Of a stretch of 38,444 nt of DNA, positions 7,797 through 18,877 are shown one piece after another; the stretch's first letter is position 1; the number at the start of each line of letters is the position of its first letter. A program made the translations under genes and the position numbers. The notes beneath the pieces are model-generated. The model was not told the origin of the DNA. It made no database searches and saw nothing but the letters and a program-made list of their open reading frames with translations. The stretch lies in contig CAYGSU010000039.1 in assembly GCA_964352715.1 (NCBI GenBank), positions 1 through 38,444 of the forward strand. Reading direction: 5' to 3'. The stretch is from JAVKBW01 sp964352715. GTDB lineage: Bacteria; Pseudomonadota; Alphaproteobacteria; UBA8366; Aestuariispiraceae.

Positions 7797-8120
7797 ATGG
7801 ACGTTATCCTTCTCGTTATCCATCTCATTCTGGCGCTCGCCCTGGTGATTGTCGTTCTGCTTCAGCGCAGCGAAGGTGGCGCGCTCGGCATGGGCGGTGG
7901 CGGCGGTGGCGGCGGTGCGGGAATGTTCACCGCACGCGGGTCAGCCAATCTGTTGACCCGGGCGACGGCAATCCTGGCGACCCTGTTTTTCTGCACCAGC
8001 CTTGCCCTGGCCATCGTGTCCGGACACCACAGCGAACCGACATCCGTCATCGACGTTGCACCGGCGGCCGACACCGCAATTCCTGAATCGACCGAACCGA
8101 CCATTCCCGCGACGGAATAG
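7797..8120 (+). CDS. secG: Preprotein translocase subunit SecG
   Basis: A 107-residue inner membrane protein of the SecYEG channel. Two membrane helices flank a glycine-rich loop: residues 2-22 (ILLVIHLILALALVIVVLLQ), then RSEGGALGMGG with a run of eight glycines and MFTARGSANLLTRATA, and a second helix at about 57-75. The short C-terminal tail is rich in Pro, Glu and Thr. The ATG at 7797 has AGGA 6 bases upstream. secG directly before pyrG is a common alphaproteobacterial arrangement. SecG assists SecA-driven export, which suits the nearby export-folding gene ppiD, though they are not in one operon. Confidence 0.95.
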   Translation: MDVILLVIHLILALALVIVVLLQRSEGGALGMGGGGGGGGAGMFTARGSANLLTRATAILATLFFCTSLALAIVSGHHSEPTSVIDVAPAADTAIPESTEPTIPATE

Positions 8121-8182
8121 AGTTGTGAGCGACCGGCGAATCGCATGGTCGTAGCCTTTCACCGGGGCTGAACCGAAAATCG

Positions 8183-8210
8183 CCGCCCGTTCGAAAAACT
8201 TTCCGGGCGG
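8183..8210 (+). terminator. GC-rich hairpin between secG and pyrG
   Basis: CCGCCCG (8183-8189) and CGGGCGG (8204-8210) form a 7-base stem with a 14-base loop. No strong T-run follows. It could be a weak terminator of secG or a leader structure before pyrG, whose start is 50 bases downstream. Confidence 0.4.
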
Positions 8211-8259
8211 GTGAGTTTAGGTTGGCCCTTCCGTTTTGAATCCGATAACGTTCAGGTCC

Positions 8260-9903
<1,644 letters not shown>

Positions 9904-9916
9904 AAAGAAGGTTCAG

Positions 9917-10753
9917 ATGACCGACCACGTGCGTGTGCAGGATTTCGAAATCGGCAACGATCTGCCGTTTGCGCTGATCGCCGGCCCGTGCGCAATGGAA
10001 AGCCGTGACCATGCATTGGATATGGCGGCGGCGATCAAGGAAACCACTGACAAGCTGGGCATTTCCTTCATCTACAAATCCTCTTTCGACAAGGCCAACC
10101 GCACCTCGGTCAATTCGCCACGCGGCATCGGCCTGTCGCTGGCGATGGATGTTTTTGCAGAGGTTAAGGAAAAAATCGGGTGTCCGGTGCTGACCGATGT
10201 CCACGAAATCGAGCACTGCGCCGCCGTCGCTGAAACCGTCGATGTGCTTCAGATTCCTGCCTTTCTATGCCGCCAGACAGATCTGCTGGTCGCCGCCGCC
10301 AAAACCGGCAAGGTGGTGAATGTCAAAAAGGGGCAGTTCCTCGCCCCCTGGGATATGAAGAATGTCGTAAGGAAGATACAGGATGCGGGTAATGAATCGG
10401 TTCTGGTGACCGAACGCGGTGCGAGCTTCGGCTACAACACGCTGGTGACCGATTTCCGCGGCATCCCGATCATGGCGCAGCAAACGAACAAGCCGATTGT
10501 GTTTGACGCCACCCATTCCGTGCAGCAACCGGGCGGGCAGGGTGCTACCTCCGGCGGCCAGCGCGAATTCGTACCGGTGCTGGCGCGCGCCGCGATATCC
10601 ATCGGCGTTGCCGCCGTGTTCATGGAAACCCATCAGGACCCGGACAGCGCACCGTCCGACGGCCCGAACATGGTACCGCTGCATCAACTTCCAGACCTGC
10701 TGGAAACCCTGCGCGAGTTCGACCGGCTGGCAAAATCCCGGCCGCTCCACTAA
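9917..10753 (+). CDS. kdsA: 3-deoxy-8-phosphooctulonate synthase (Kdo-8-phosphate synthase)
   Basis: A 278-residue aldolase that condenses phosphoenolpyruvate with arabinose 5-phosphate to Kdo 8-phosphate, the first dedicated step of the lipopolysaccharide inner core sugar Kdo. Visible family motifs are LIAGPCAMES, YKSSFDKANRTS, PVLTDVHE, LQIPAFLCRQTDLL, VNVKKGQFLAPWDM, FDATHSVQQPGG and METHQDPDSAPSDGPNM. An ATG at 9917 with AAGAAGG five bases upstream is the clear start. The Asn of KANRT is conserved as in both metal-dependent and independent forms. The gene shows that the organism makes a Gram-negative outer membrane. A membrane transporter gene starts six bases after its stop. Confidence 0.98.
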   Translation: MTDHVRVQDFEIGNDLPFALIAGPCAMESRDHALDMAAAIKETTDKLGISFIYKSSFDKANRTSVNSPRGIGLSLAMDVFAEVKEKIGCPVLTDVHEIEHCAAVAETVDVLQIPAFLCRQTDLLVAAAKTGKVVNVKKGQFLAPWDMKNVVRKIQDAGNESVLVTERGASFGYNTLVTDFRGIPIMAQQTNKPIVFDATHSVQQPGGQGATSGGQREFVPVLARAAISIGVAAVFMETHQDPDSAPSDGPNMVPLHQLPDLLETLREFDRLAKSRPLH

Positions 10754-10759
10754 CCGGTA

Positions 10760-11515
10760 ATGGATATCCTGTCGCCTGAAGGTCTTACGATCATCGGGTC
10801 GATCTTCCTGCTCGGTGGGTTTTCCAAGGGCGTCGTCGGGCTTGGCATGCCGACCATCGCTGTCGGGGTCGGAACAGCCGTTTACGGGTTGGAAACAGCG
10901 CTGGCGCTGGCGACCGTTCCGGTAATCGCCACGAATATCTGGCAGGGGCTGGCCGGCGGGCACTTCCGCGAACTGATGAAGCGGTTGTGGCTGTTGCTGC
11001 TGACCACAGCGGCACTTGCCTGGTTCGGGGCCGGCATTCTCGCAAAATCGGACGCCACCGCCATCGCCGGTGTTCTGGGCGTTGTGCTGATCGTCTATGC
11101 CGTGCTCGGCCTGACGACGCCGAAATTTCCGCGTCCAGACCGACATGAAACCTGGATGAGCCCGGTGGTCGGCTGCATGACCGGGTTCATAACCGGCCTG
11201 ACCGGATCGTCAGTGGTGCCCGGCGTGATGTATCTTCAGGCGCTCGATCTCGGTCGCGACCGGCTGGTGCAGGCAATGGGTATCATGTTCACGATTTCCT
11301 GGGCAGCGCTGGCTCTGTCGCTTGCAAACAACCGGGTAATGGCCACCGAAACATTCGGCATCTCCGCCGCAGCCCTTATACCCGCCGTCGCCGGCATGCT
11401 GATCGGGCAGCGCATCCGCAGCAAAATTTCGGAAAAACAGTTCAAGACCGTGTTTCTTGTCGCGATCCTGATCCTCGGCGTCTATATCGCAGCGCGCGCG
11501 GCGGTCGCGCTCTAG
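10760..11515 (+). CDS. TSUP/TauE-SafE family membrane transporter
   Basis: A 251-residue inner membrane protein with about eight hydrophobic helices and the two-repeat TSUP plan. The first half has GGFSKGVVGLGMPTIAV, the second half has GCMTGFITGLTGSSVVPGVMYL, the matching position in the internal repeat. TSUP proteins move sulfite, sulfonates, thiosulfate-type anions or other organic anions across the inner membrane; the substrate here cannot be told. The ATG lies six bases after the kdsA stop with no good Shine-Dalgarno, so translation may be coupled to kdsA. Nothing around it points to sulfur metabolism. Confidence 0.85.
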   Translation: MDILSPEGLTIIGSIFLLGGFSKGVVGLGMPTIAVGVGTAVYGLETALALATVPVIATNIWQGLAGGHFRELMKRLWLLLLTTAALAWFGAGILAKSDATAIAGVLGVVLIVYAVLGLTTPKFPRPDRHETWMSPVVGCMTGFITGLTGSSVVPGVMYLQALDLGRDRLVQAMGIMFTISWAALALSLANNRVMATETFGISAAALIPAVAGMLIGQRIRSKISEKQFKTVFLVAILILGVYIAARAAVAL

Positions 11516-11537
11516 GCATATCCCGTCTCAGTCTACA

Positions 11538-11566
11538 TTGTATCTGTAACAAACTGCCGCTATAGG
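11538..11566 (+). promoter_or_regulatory. Candidate eno promoter
   Basis: TTGTAT (11538-11543), a 17-base spacer and TATAGG (11561-11566) form a plausible sigma-70 promoter in the 90-base gap before eno. Transcription would start about 35 bases before the eno ATG. Confidence 0.4.
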
Positions 11567-11605
11567 TCAGGCCTGATTTTTTACCGTTAAGGGAAGGGAC
11601 CTTTC

Positions 11606-12757
11606 ATGACCGCCATCGTCGATATTCTGGGCCGCGAAATTCTCGACAGCCGGGGCAACCCGACGGTTGAAGTCGATGTCACGCTTGAAGACGGCTCATT
11701 CGGCCGCGCTGCAGTACCCAGTGGTGCATCGACCGGCGCGCATGAGGCGCACGAACTGCGCGATGGCGGCGCCCGCTACAACGGCAAGGGCGTGACACAG
11801 GCCGTCGATGCGGTGAACAGCGAAATCCTCGACATTCTGGTCGGCATGGAGGCGGAAGATCAGACCGCCATCGATGACATGATGATCCAGTTGGACGGTA
11901 CGGAGAACAAGAACCGGCTCGGCGCGAACGCCATTCTGGGTGCCTCGTTGGCCGTGGCGAAGGCGGCGGCGCAGGCAAGCGGAAGGCCGCTTTATGCCTA
12001 TGTCGGCGGCGTTTCCGCCCGGGTTCTGCCGGTGCCGATGATGAATATCGTCAATGGNNNNNNNNNNNNNNNNNNNNNNNNNNNNNNNNNNNNNNNNNNN
12101 NNNNNNNNNNNNNNNNNNNNNNNNNNNNNNNNNNNNNNNNNNNNNNNNNNNNNNNNNGCAGGCACCGACATGGTGCTGGCGCTGGATTGCGCCTCGACCG
12201 AGTATTTCAAGAACGGCAAGTATGTAATGGAAGGCGAGGGCAAAACACTCGATCCGGCCGGACATGCGGAATACCTGAAGGCCCTGGCCGATGCCTATCC
12301 CATCAAGTCCATCGAAGACGGCATGGCGGAAGACGATTTTGAAGGCTGGAAGGCGCTGACCGACCTGATCGGCGACGACGTGCAGCTTGTCGGGGACGAT
12401 CTTTTTGTCACCAACACCGAACGCCTGCGCGACGGCATCGCACGCGGCCTCGCCAATTCCTTGCTGGTGAAGGTGAATCAGATTGGCACTTTGACCGAAA
12501 CTCTTGAGGCGGTTGAGACCGCGCACCGGGCATCCTACACCGCCGTGATGTCGCATCGGTCGGGTGAAACCGAGGATTCCACCATCGCCGACCTCGCCGT
12601 TGCGACCAATTGCGGACAGATCAAAACCGGCTCTCTCAGCCGCTCCGACCGCATGGCGAAGTACAACCAGTTGATCCGTATCGAGCAGGAACTGGGCGTT
12701 TCAGCGGTTTACGCCGGCGAAGCATTGGCCGCCCGGTTCGGCATCGATCTTCCGTAA
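11606..12757 (+). CDS. eno: Enolase (interrupted by an assembly gap)
   Basis: Glycolytic enzyme that converts 2-phosphoglycerate to phosphoenolpyruvate, and in many proteobacteria also an RNA degradosome component. The start ATG follows AAGGGAAGGGA. The N-terminal part has LDSRGNPTVEVDV, PSGASTGAHEA and LGANAILGASLA; the C-terminal part has the metal aspartate in LALDCAS, SIEDGMAEDD, VGDDLFVTN, SHRSGETED and GQIKTGSLSRSDR. The middle is a run of N. The two ends together give about 349 residues, against about 425-432 for the family, so about 80 residues (about 240 bases) are missing, not the 33 that 100 N would encode. The missing part should carry GEHADNN, the QEFM glutamate and GDEGG. The gene itself is probably intact. 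The frame matches across the N run by chance. Confidence 0.97.
   Translation: MTAIVDILGREILDSRGNPTVEVDVTLEDGSFGRAAVPSGASTGAHEAHELRDGGARYNGKGVTQAVDAVNSEILDILVGMEAEDQTAIDDMMIQLDGTENKNRLGANAILGASLAVAKAAAQASGRPLYAYVGGVSARVLPVPMMNIVNXXXXXXXXXXXXXXXXXXXXXXXXXXXXXXXXXXAGTDMVLALDCASTEYFKNGKYVMEGEGKTLDPAGHAEYLKALADAYPIKSIEDGMAEDDFEGWKALTDLIGDDVQLVGDDLFVTNTERLRDGIARGLANSLLVKVNQIGTLTETLEAVETAHRASYTAVMSHRSGETEDSTIADLAVATNCGQIKTGSLSRSDRMAKYNQLIRIEQELGVSAVYAGEALAARFGIDLP
12058..12157. other. Assembly gap of exactly 100 N
   Basis: A placeholder run of N inside eno. By comparison with E. coli enolase the true gap is about 240 bases, so coordinates downstream of it are shifted from the real chromosome by about 140 bases. 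Confidence 0.95.
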
Positions 12758-12882
12758 CAGCTACCAGATATAGCGGTTCGAGCCTGTCAGACAGGGCATA
12801 TATTGCCTATCGGCATTAACTGCCTAAGTTATTGAAAATATTGCCGATTGACGCGGAATCGCCAATGTGATTCTGTGCGCGA

Positions 12883-13209
12883 ATGGCAGTATTGAACGAA
12901 ATCCGTCGACGGGCCCGGCAGATAACGATTCCGGTTATCGGTGCTTGCGTGCTGGGTTACTTCGCCTATCACACGGTCCAGGGCGACCGGGGGCTGCTGT
13001 CGTACTGGCGGATGACGCAGGAAGTTCACCGCGCCGAAGCAACGCTTGAGGGCATCCGCAACCACCGACAGGTCATGGACCGTCGCGTGTCCCTGCTGCG
13101 GGCGAAGGGGCTCGATCTCGACATGCTGGACCAGCAGGCGCGCGTTCTGTTCAACCTGCTGGATCGCAATGACCTGATGATTTTCCTGCCGAACCCGCTG
13201 GCGGAATAG
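12883..13209 (+). CDS. ftsB: FtsB/DivIC-type septum formation protein
   Basis: A 108-residue bitopic cell division protein. A short basic cytoplasmic start (NEIRRRARQ) precedes one membrane helix at about residues 13-30, and a periplasmic coiled coil follows (EVHRAEATLEGIRNHRQVMDR) with the conserved end region DLDMLDQQARVLFNLLDRNDLM. FtsB joins FtsL and FtsQ to activate septal peptidoglycan synthesis by FtsWI. The position between eno and pdhA is the usual place for ftsB in alphaproteobacteria. The ATG at 12883 lacks a strong ribosome site. The 125 bases before it (12758-12882) show no clear promoter. The symbol rests on family and position, since sequence similarity in this family is low. 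Confidence 0.85.
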   Translation: MAVLNEIRRRARQITIPVIGACVLGYFAYHTVQGDRGLLSYWRMTQEVHRAEATLEGIRNHRQVMDRRVSLLRAKGLDLDMLDQQARVLFNLLDRNDLMIFLPNPLAE

Positions 13210-13245
13210 ACCGGGACCGGTCACGGAAAGCGGTCGCGCCGATTT

Positions 13246-13265
13246 CATGAAACCAAACTTTCATG
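13246..13265. promoter_or_regulatory. Inverted repeat upstream of the pdh promoter
   Basis: CATGAAA (13246-13252) and TTTCATG (13259-13265) are perfect arms around six bases. It lies 18 bases upstream of the candidate pdh -35 box, where an activator or repressor could bind. A second small hairpin, TCACC/GGTGA (13273-13286), overlaps the -35 box. The gap 13210-13499 holds no gene. Confidence 0.4.
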
Positions 13266-13282
13266 GTTAAGATCACCATTCG

Positions 13283-13311
13283 GTGACAACAAATTACCTG
13301 TATAGAATAAT
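13283..13311 (+). promoter_or_regulatory. Candidate promoter of the pyruvate dehydrogenase operon
   Basis: GTGACA (13283-13288) and AATAAT (13306-13311) are 17 bases apart, each matching five of six bases of the sigma-70 consensus. This is the best promoter match in the window. It leaves a leader of about 180 bases before pdhA. Confidence 0.5.
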
Positions 13312-13499
13312 CTTGTATGGTAACGGGTTACGGCCGGTTTGCGCGGCTCTGCCCTGATTTTCGGTTATGGTCAGCAGGCGCGGAATCCAAGGCAATCCTT
13401 GCGGTACGCACGAAGCCGGGCTAGGTCTAGAGCAACAAGAATGCCGGCGCCTGCATATCGCGCCGTAAGCACACTGCATAATCCCAATGGGGGGGCAAC

Positions 13500-14570
13500 A
13501 TGGCAAAATCACCGTCCAAATCCGGCGCATCGAAAAAAGCGTCTGCCAAGAAAGCGACTGCTGGCAAGTCCGCCGCGGGCAAGTCGCCGGCCAAGAAAGC
13601 CAATATCGACGTCGAACAGCTCACCGAGGACTACCGGAACATGCTGCTGATCCGCCGGTTCGAAGAAAAGGCCGGCCAGCTTTACGGCATGGGCCTGATC
13701 GGCGGCTTCTGTCACCTCTATATCGGCCAGGAAGCCGTTGTCGTCGGCATGCAAAGCTGCATTACCCCGGACGACGCCGTCATCACCACCTATCGAGACC
13801 ACGGCCATATGCTGGCCACCGGCATGGAAGCCCGCGGCGTGATGGCCGAACTGACCGGCCGGGAAGGCGGGTATTCGAAGGGCAAGGGCGGATCGATGCA
13901 CATGTTCTCGAAAGAGAAGAACTTCTACGGCGGCCACGGCATCGTCGGCGCGCAGATCCCGCTCGGCACCGGTATCGCTTTTGCCATGAAATACCGCGAC
14001 ACCAAGAATGTCTGCCTAGCCTATACAGGCGACGGCGCGGTCAACCAGGGCCAGGTCTACGAAAGCTTCAACATGGCGGCCCTCTGGAAGCTGCCGGCGG
14101 TCTATGTCATCGAAAACAACAAGTACGGCATGGGCACCAGCACCGCCCGTCATTCGGCCAGCGCCGACAACCTGCACGACCGCGGCGCAGCCTATGGAAT
14201 TCCCGGTGTCGAGGTCGATGGCATGGACGTGATGGCGGTTCGCGAGGCCGGCAAGGAAGCAGTTGAACACTGCCGGGCCGGCAAGGGGCCGTTCATTCTT
14301 GAAATGAAGACCTACCGGTATCGCGGGCATTCGATGTCTGATCCGGCGAAGTATCGCACCAAGGAAGAAGTCAACGAGATGCGCCAGACGCGTGACCCGA
14401 TTGAATCCGTCAAGAAGATCCTGATCGACGGCAAGCATAAGGGCGAGGACGATCTCAAGGCCATCGACAAGGAAATCAAGGAGATCGTCGCCGACGCCGC
14501 CGATTTTGCACAATCAAGTCCGGAACCGGACGCATCGGAATTGTGGACCAACATTCTGATCGACGCCTGA
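13500..14570 (+). CDS. pdhA: Pyruvate dehydrogenase E1 component, alpha subunit
   Basis: A 356-residue thiamine diphosphate enzyme subunit that, with PdhB, decarboxylates pyruvate and acetylates lipoate on E2. Core motifs are RRFEEKAGQLYGMG, GFCHLYIGQEA, the thiamine diphosphate motif GDGAVNQGQVYESFNMA ending IENN, the loop STARHS, and YRYRGHSMSDP near the phosphorylation-loop position of mitochondrial E1. The first 35 residues are an unusual Lys/Ala/Ser-rich tail (SKKASAKKATAGKSAAGKS), likely disordered; tails of this type also occur in other alphaproteobacterial PdhA proteins. The ATG at 13500 follows a run of G. First gene of pdhA-pdhB-pdhC-lpdA. Confidence 0.97.
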   Translation: MAKSPSKSGASKKASAKKATAGKSAAGKSPAKKANIDVEQLTEDYRNMLLIRRFEEKAGQLYGMGLIGGFCHLYIGQEAVVVGMQSCITPDDAVITTYRDHGHMLATGMEARGVMAELTGREGGYSKGKGGSMHMFSKEKNFYGGHGIVGAQIPLGTGIAFAMKYRDTKNVCLAYTGDGAVNQGQVYESFNMAALWKLPAVYVIENNKYGMGTSTARHSASADNLHDRGAAYGIPGVEVDGMDVMAVREAGKEAVEHCRAGKGPFILEMKTYRYRGHSMSDPAKYRTKEEVNEMRQTRDPIESVKKILIDGKHKGEDDLKAIDKEIKEIVADAADFAQSSPEPDASELWTNILIDA

Positions 14571-14603
14571 TTAACCGGATACTCGCGCTTGGGGAGCTAG
14601 AAA

Positions 14604-16010
<1,407 letters not shown>

Positions 16011-16038
16011 CCGTCGGACGGATTAAAGGAGAAGGCGC

Positions 16039-16290
16039 ATGACGATAGATGTTCTGATGCCGGCCCTGTCGCCGACCATGACGGAAGGCACATTGGCCAA
16101 ATGGCACGTAAAGGAAGGGGATGAGATCACCGCCGGTGATGTCATCGCCGAAATCGAAACCGACAAGGCGACGATGGAAGTCGAAGCCGTAGATGAAGGC
16201 GTGCTGGGCAAGATTCTGGTTCCCGACGGGTCGGAGAATGTAGCGGTCAACACGCTGATCGCGGTTATTCTTGAAGACGGTGAAGACGCC
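16039..16290 (+). repeat. Lipoyl domain DNA repeat, copy 2 (pdhC)
   Basis: Second copy of the repeat that starts at 14604. The proteins differ mainly near the end of the domain (LVQEGTEG against LVPDGSEN). Confidence 0.85.
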
Positions 16291-17391
16291 AGCGACGCGG
16301 AAAAGGCAGCGTCCGGCGGCGGCGACAAACCGAAGCCAGCCCCCGAAAAGCCAAAAGAGGACGATAAGGCCGAGGCCAAGGAAGAAAAAGCGCCGGAACC
16401 GAAGAAGTCTGAAGCGCCGGCAAAGGCCGATGCCCCAGCGGACAAGGGTGACCGGGTTTTCGCCAGCCCGCTGGCCAAGCGGATTGCAAAGGACAACGGT
16501 CTCGACCTTGCGAAGATTTCCGGCTCGGGCCCGCATGGTCGTATTATCAAGGCCGATGTCGAATCAGCGATGAAGGACGGTTCCGCCAAGGCCGGCGATG
16601 CACCGGCGAAAGCCGCTTCCGGCGAGACTGCAGCCGCAGCACCGAAGGCCGCCGCGCCGGCCGCCGCCGCGCTGTCGCAGGACGACCCGATCTTCAAGAT
16701 GCTGCCTGAAGCCGAAGCGATTCCGCATACCAACATGCGCAAGACAATCGCCCGCCGGTTGACGGAATCGGCGCGCGACGTGCCGCATTTCAACGTCCAG
16801 GCCGATGTCGCCATCGACAACCTGATGGCGATGCGCAAGCAGCTCAATGAGCGCGATGGTGCGGACTACAAGATTTCGGTGAACGATTTCATCATCAAGG
16901 CCTCGGCCCTGGCGCTGAAGCGTGTGCCGGACGCCAATGTCGCTTACACCGACCAGGCGATCCTGAAATTCGACAGGGTCGATATGGCGGTTGCCGTGGC
17001 GATTGACGGCGGGTTGATCACCCCGATCATCAAGGATTGCGCCTCGAAGGGGTTGGCGACGATTTCGGCTGAGATGAAAGATCTCGCCGGCCGGGCGCGG
17101 GACGGGAAACTGAAGCCGGAAGAATATCAGGGCGGCACGTTCTCGATCTCCAATCTCGGCATGTTCGGTGTGAAGAGTTTCAACTCGATCATCAATGCGC
17201 CGCAGGGCGGCATTCTGTCGGTTGGCGCCGGCGAGGCTCGTCCGGTGGTGAAGGACGGGGCGGTGGCGATTGCGACCATGCTCAGCCTCAGCCTTGCGGT
17301 CGACCATCGGTGTATCGATGGCGCGGTTGCCGCCGGTTTCATGAAAGAGCTGAAGGCGCTGATCGAAGACCCCATTGCGTTGATGCTCTGA
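16039..17391 (+). CDS. pdhC: Pyruvate dehydrogenase E2 component, dihydrolipoyl acetyltransferase
   Basis: A 450-residue E2 protein that forms the core of the complex and transfers acetyl from lipoyl to coenzyme A. Domains in order: one lipoyl domain (1-80, target Lys43 in IETDKATMEV); a Lys/Glu/Ala/Pro linker; the peripheral subunit-binding domain, seen as FASPLAKRIAKDNGLDLAKI and GSGPHGRIIKADVE; an Ala-rich linker; and the catalytic domain, from HTNMRKTIARRLTESARDVP to the active-site motif DHRCIDGAVAAGF. The length suits a single-lipoyl E2. The ATG at 16039 has AGGAGAAGG upstream, 28 bases after the pdhB stop. Confidence 0.97.
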   Translation: MTIDVLMPALSPTMTEGTLAKWHVKEGDEITAGDVIAEIETDKATMEVEAVDEGVLGKILVPDGSENVAVNTLIAVILEDGEDASDAEKAASGGGDKPKPAPEKPKEDDKAEAKEEKAPEPKKSEAPAKADAPADKGDRVFASPLAKRIAKDNGLDLAKISGSGPHGRIIKADVESAMKDGSAKAGDAPAKAASGETAAAAPKAAAPAAAALSQDDPIFKMLPEAEAIPHTNMRKTIARRLTESARDVPHFNVQADVAIDNLMAMRKQLNERDGADYKISVNDFIIKASALALKRVPDANVAYTDQAILKFDRVDMAVAVAIDGGLITPIIKDCASKGLATISAEMKDLAGRARDGKLKPEEYQGGTFSISNLGMFGVKSFNSIINAPQGGILSVGAGEARPVVKDGAVAIATMLSLSLAVDHRCIDGAVAAGFMKELKALIEDPIALML

Positions 17392-17416
17392 CAGACGCTC
17401 GATAAAGGATAAAACC

Positions 17417-18835
17417 ATGGCCGAGCAAAAATCTTACGATGTCGTTATCGTTGGCGCGGGACCGGGCGGATACGTCACCGCCATCCGTGCCGCGCAACTG
17501 GGCTTCAAGACCGTTGTGGTCGAAGCCAAGCATCTAGGCGGCATCTGTCTCAACTGGGGCTGCATTCCAACCAAGGCGCTGCTTCGGTCTGCGGAAGTCT
17601 ATCACTACATGACCCATGCAGACGCCTACGGGCTGTCAGTACAGGGTGCGTCATTCGATCTGAAGAAGATCGTCGAACGGTCGCGCGGCGTCTCCAAACA
17701 GCTCAACCAGGGCGTCGGCTATCTGCTTAAGAAGAACAAGGTTGATGTCATCGACGGCTGGGGCAAACTGGCCGGCGGCAAGGAAGGCGCGCGCAAGGTA
17801 TCGGTTGAAAAGGACGGCAAGGCCGTCGCCGAACTGACCGGCAAGCATGTCGTTCTGGCCACGGGCGCGCGGGCGCGTCAGATGCCGGGCTTGGAGCCTG
17901 ACGGAAAATATATCTGGACCTATATGGAAGCCCTGGTGCCGGACACGATGCCAAAGCGGCTTCTGGTCATCGGTTCCGGTGCAATCGGTATCGAATTTGC
18001 CAGTTTCTTCCGCACCTTCGGGGCGGAGGTTACCGTGGTGGAAATGATGGACCGGGTGCTGCCGGTCGAGGATGCTGAAATTTCCGGCCTCGCCAAGAAG
18101 GCGTTCGAAAAGCAGGGGATGAAAATCATCACCGGCTCGAAAGTCTCCGGCGTCAAGAAAAACAGCAATGACGTCACCGCGACGATCGAGGATTCCAAAG
18201 GCAAGAAAACCGAAATAACGGTCGACCGCATCATTTCGGCGGTCGGCATCGTCGGCAATGTCGAGAATATCGGCCTGGAAGACACCAAGATCGAGGTCGA
18301 CAGGACGCATGTCAAAACCGACAAGTATTCCCGCACGGCGGAACCCGGTATCTACGCTATCGGAGACCTTACCGGCCCGCCCTGGCTGGCTCACAAGGCG
18401 GAACATGAGGGCGTTATCTGCATCGAGAAAATTGCCGGAGAAAAGGATGTTCACCCGCTGGACACGACGCGCATTCCGGGCTGCACCTACTGTCATCCGC
18501 AGGTCGCCTCGGTTGGCATGACGGAGCAGGCGGCGAAGGATGCCGGCTACGACATCAATGTCGGGCGGTTCAACTTCGTCGGCAACGGCAAGGCGATTGC
18601 TCTCGGTGAGCCGGAAGGCATGATCAAGACGGTATTCGACAAGAAGACCGGCGAGCTGCTGGGCGCGCATATGATCGGCGCGGAAGTGACGGAACTGATT
18701 CAGGGCTATTCGGTTGCAAAAACCCTGGAAACAACGGAAGCGGAACTGATGCACACCGTATTCCCGCATCCGACCCTGTCGGAAATGATGCACGAAGCGG
18801 TTCTGGACGCCTACGGCAAAGTCATTCATATGTAA
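17417..18835 (+). CDS. lpdA: Dihydrolipoamide dehydrogenase (E3)
   Basis: A 472-residue flavoprotein that reoxidises dihydrolipoyl groups of E2 and reduces NAD. The FAD motif is VIVGAGPGGYVTAIRAAQLG; the redox disulfide is in GGICLNWGCIPTK; the NAD motif is VIGSGAIGIEFASFF; the second FAD motif is YAIGDLTGPPWLAH; the catalytic His-Glu pair is in FPHPTLSEMMHEA near the C-terminus. The length is normal. The ATG at 17417 follows AAAGGAT, 25 bases after pdhC. Being in the pdh operon, this copy is probably dedicated to pyruvate dehydrogenase. Confidence 0.98.
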   Translation: MAEQKSYDVVIVGAGPGGYVTAIRAAQLGFKTVVVEAKHLGGICLNWGCIPTKALLRSAEVYHYMTHADAYGLSVQGASFDLKKIVERSRGVSKQLNQGVGYLLKKNKVDVIDGWGKLAGGKEGARKVSVEKDGKAVAELTGKHVVLATGARARQMPGLEPDGKYIWTYMEALVPDTMPKRLLVIGSGAIGIEFASFFRTFGAEVTVVEMMDRVLPVEDAEISGLAKKAFEKQGMKIITGSKVSGVKKNSNDVTATIEDSKGKKTEITVDRIISAVGIVGNVENIGLEDTKIEVDRTHVKTDKYSRTAEPGIYAIGDLTGPPWLAHKAEHEGVICIEKIAGEKDVHPLDTTRIPGCTYCHPQVASVGMTEQAAKDAGYDINVGRFNFVGNGKAIALGEPEGMIKTVFDKKTGELLGAHMIGAEVTELIQGYSVAKTLETTEAELMHTVFPHPTLSEMMHEAVLDAYGKVIHM

Positions 18836-18877
18836 TTCTGCAAGGCAGGGATTAAGCTGTTCGCCATCGTTGAACGG

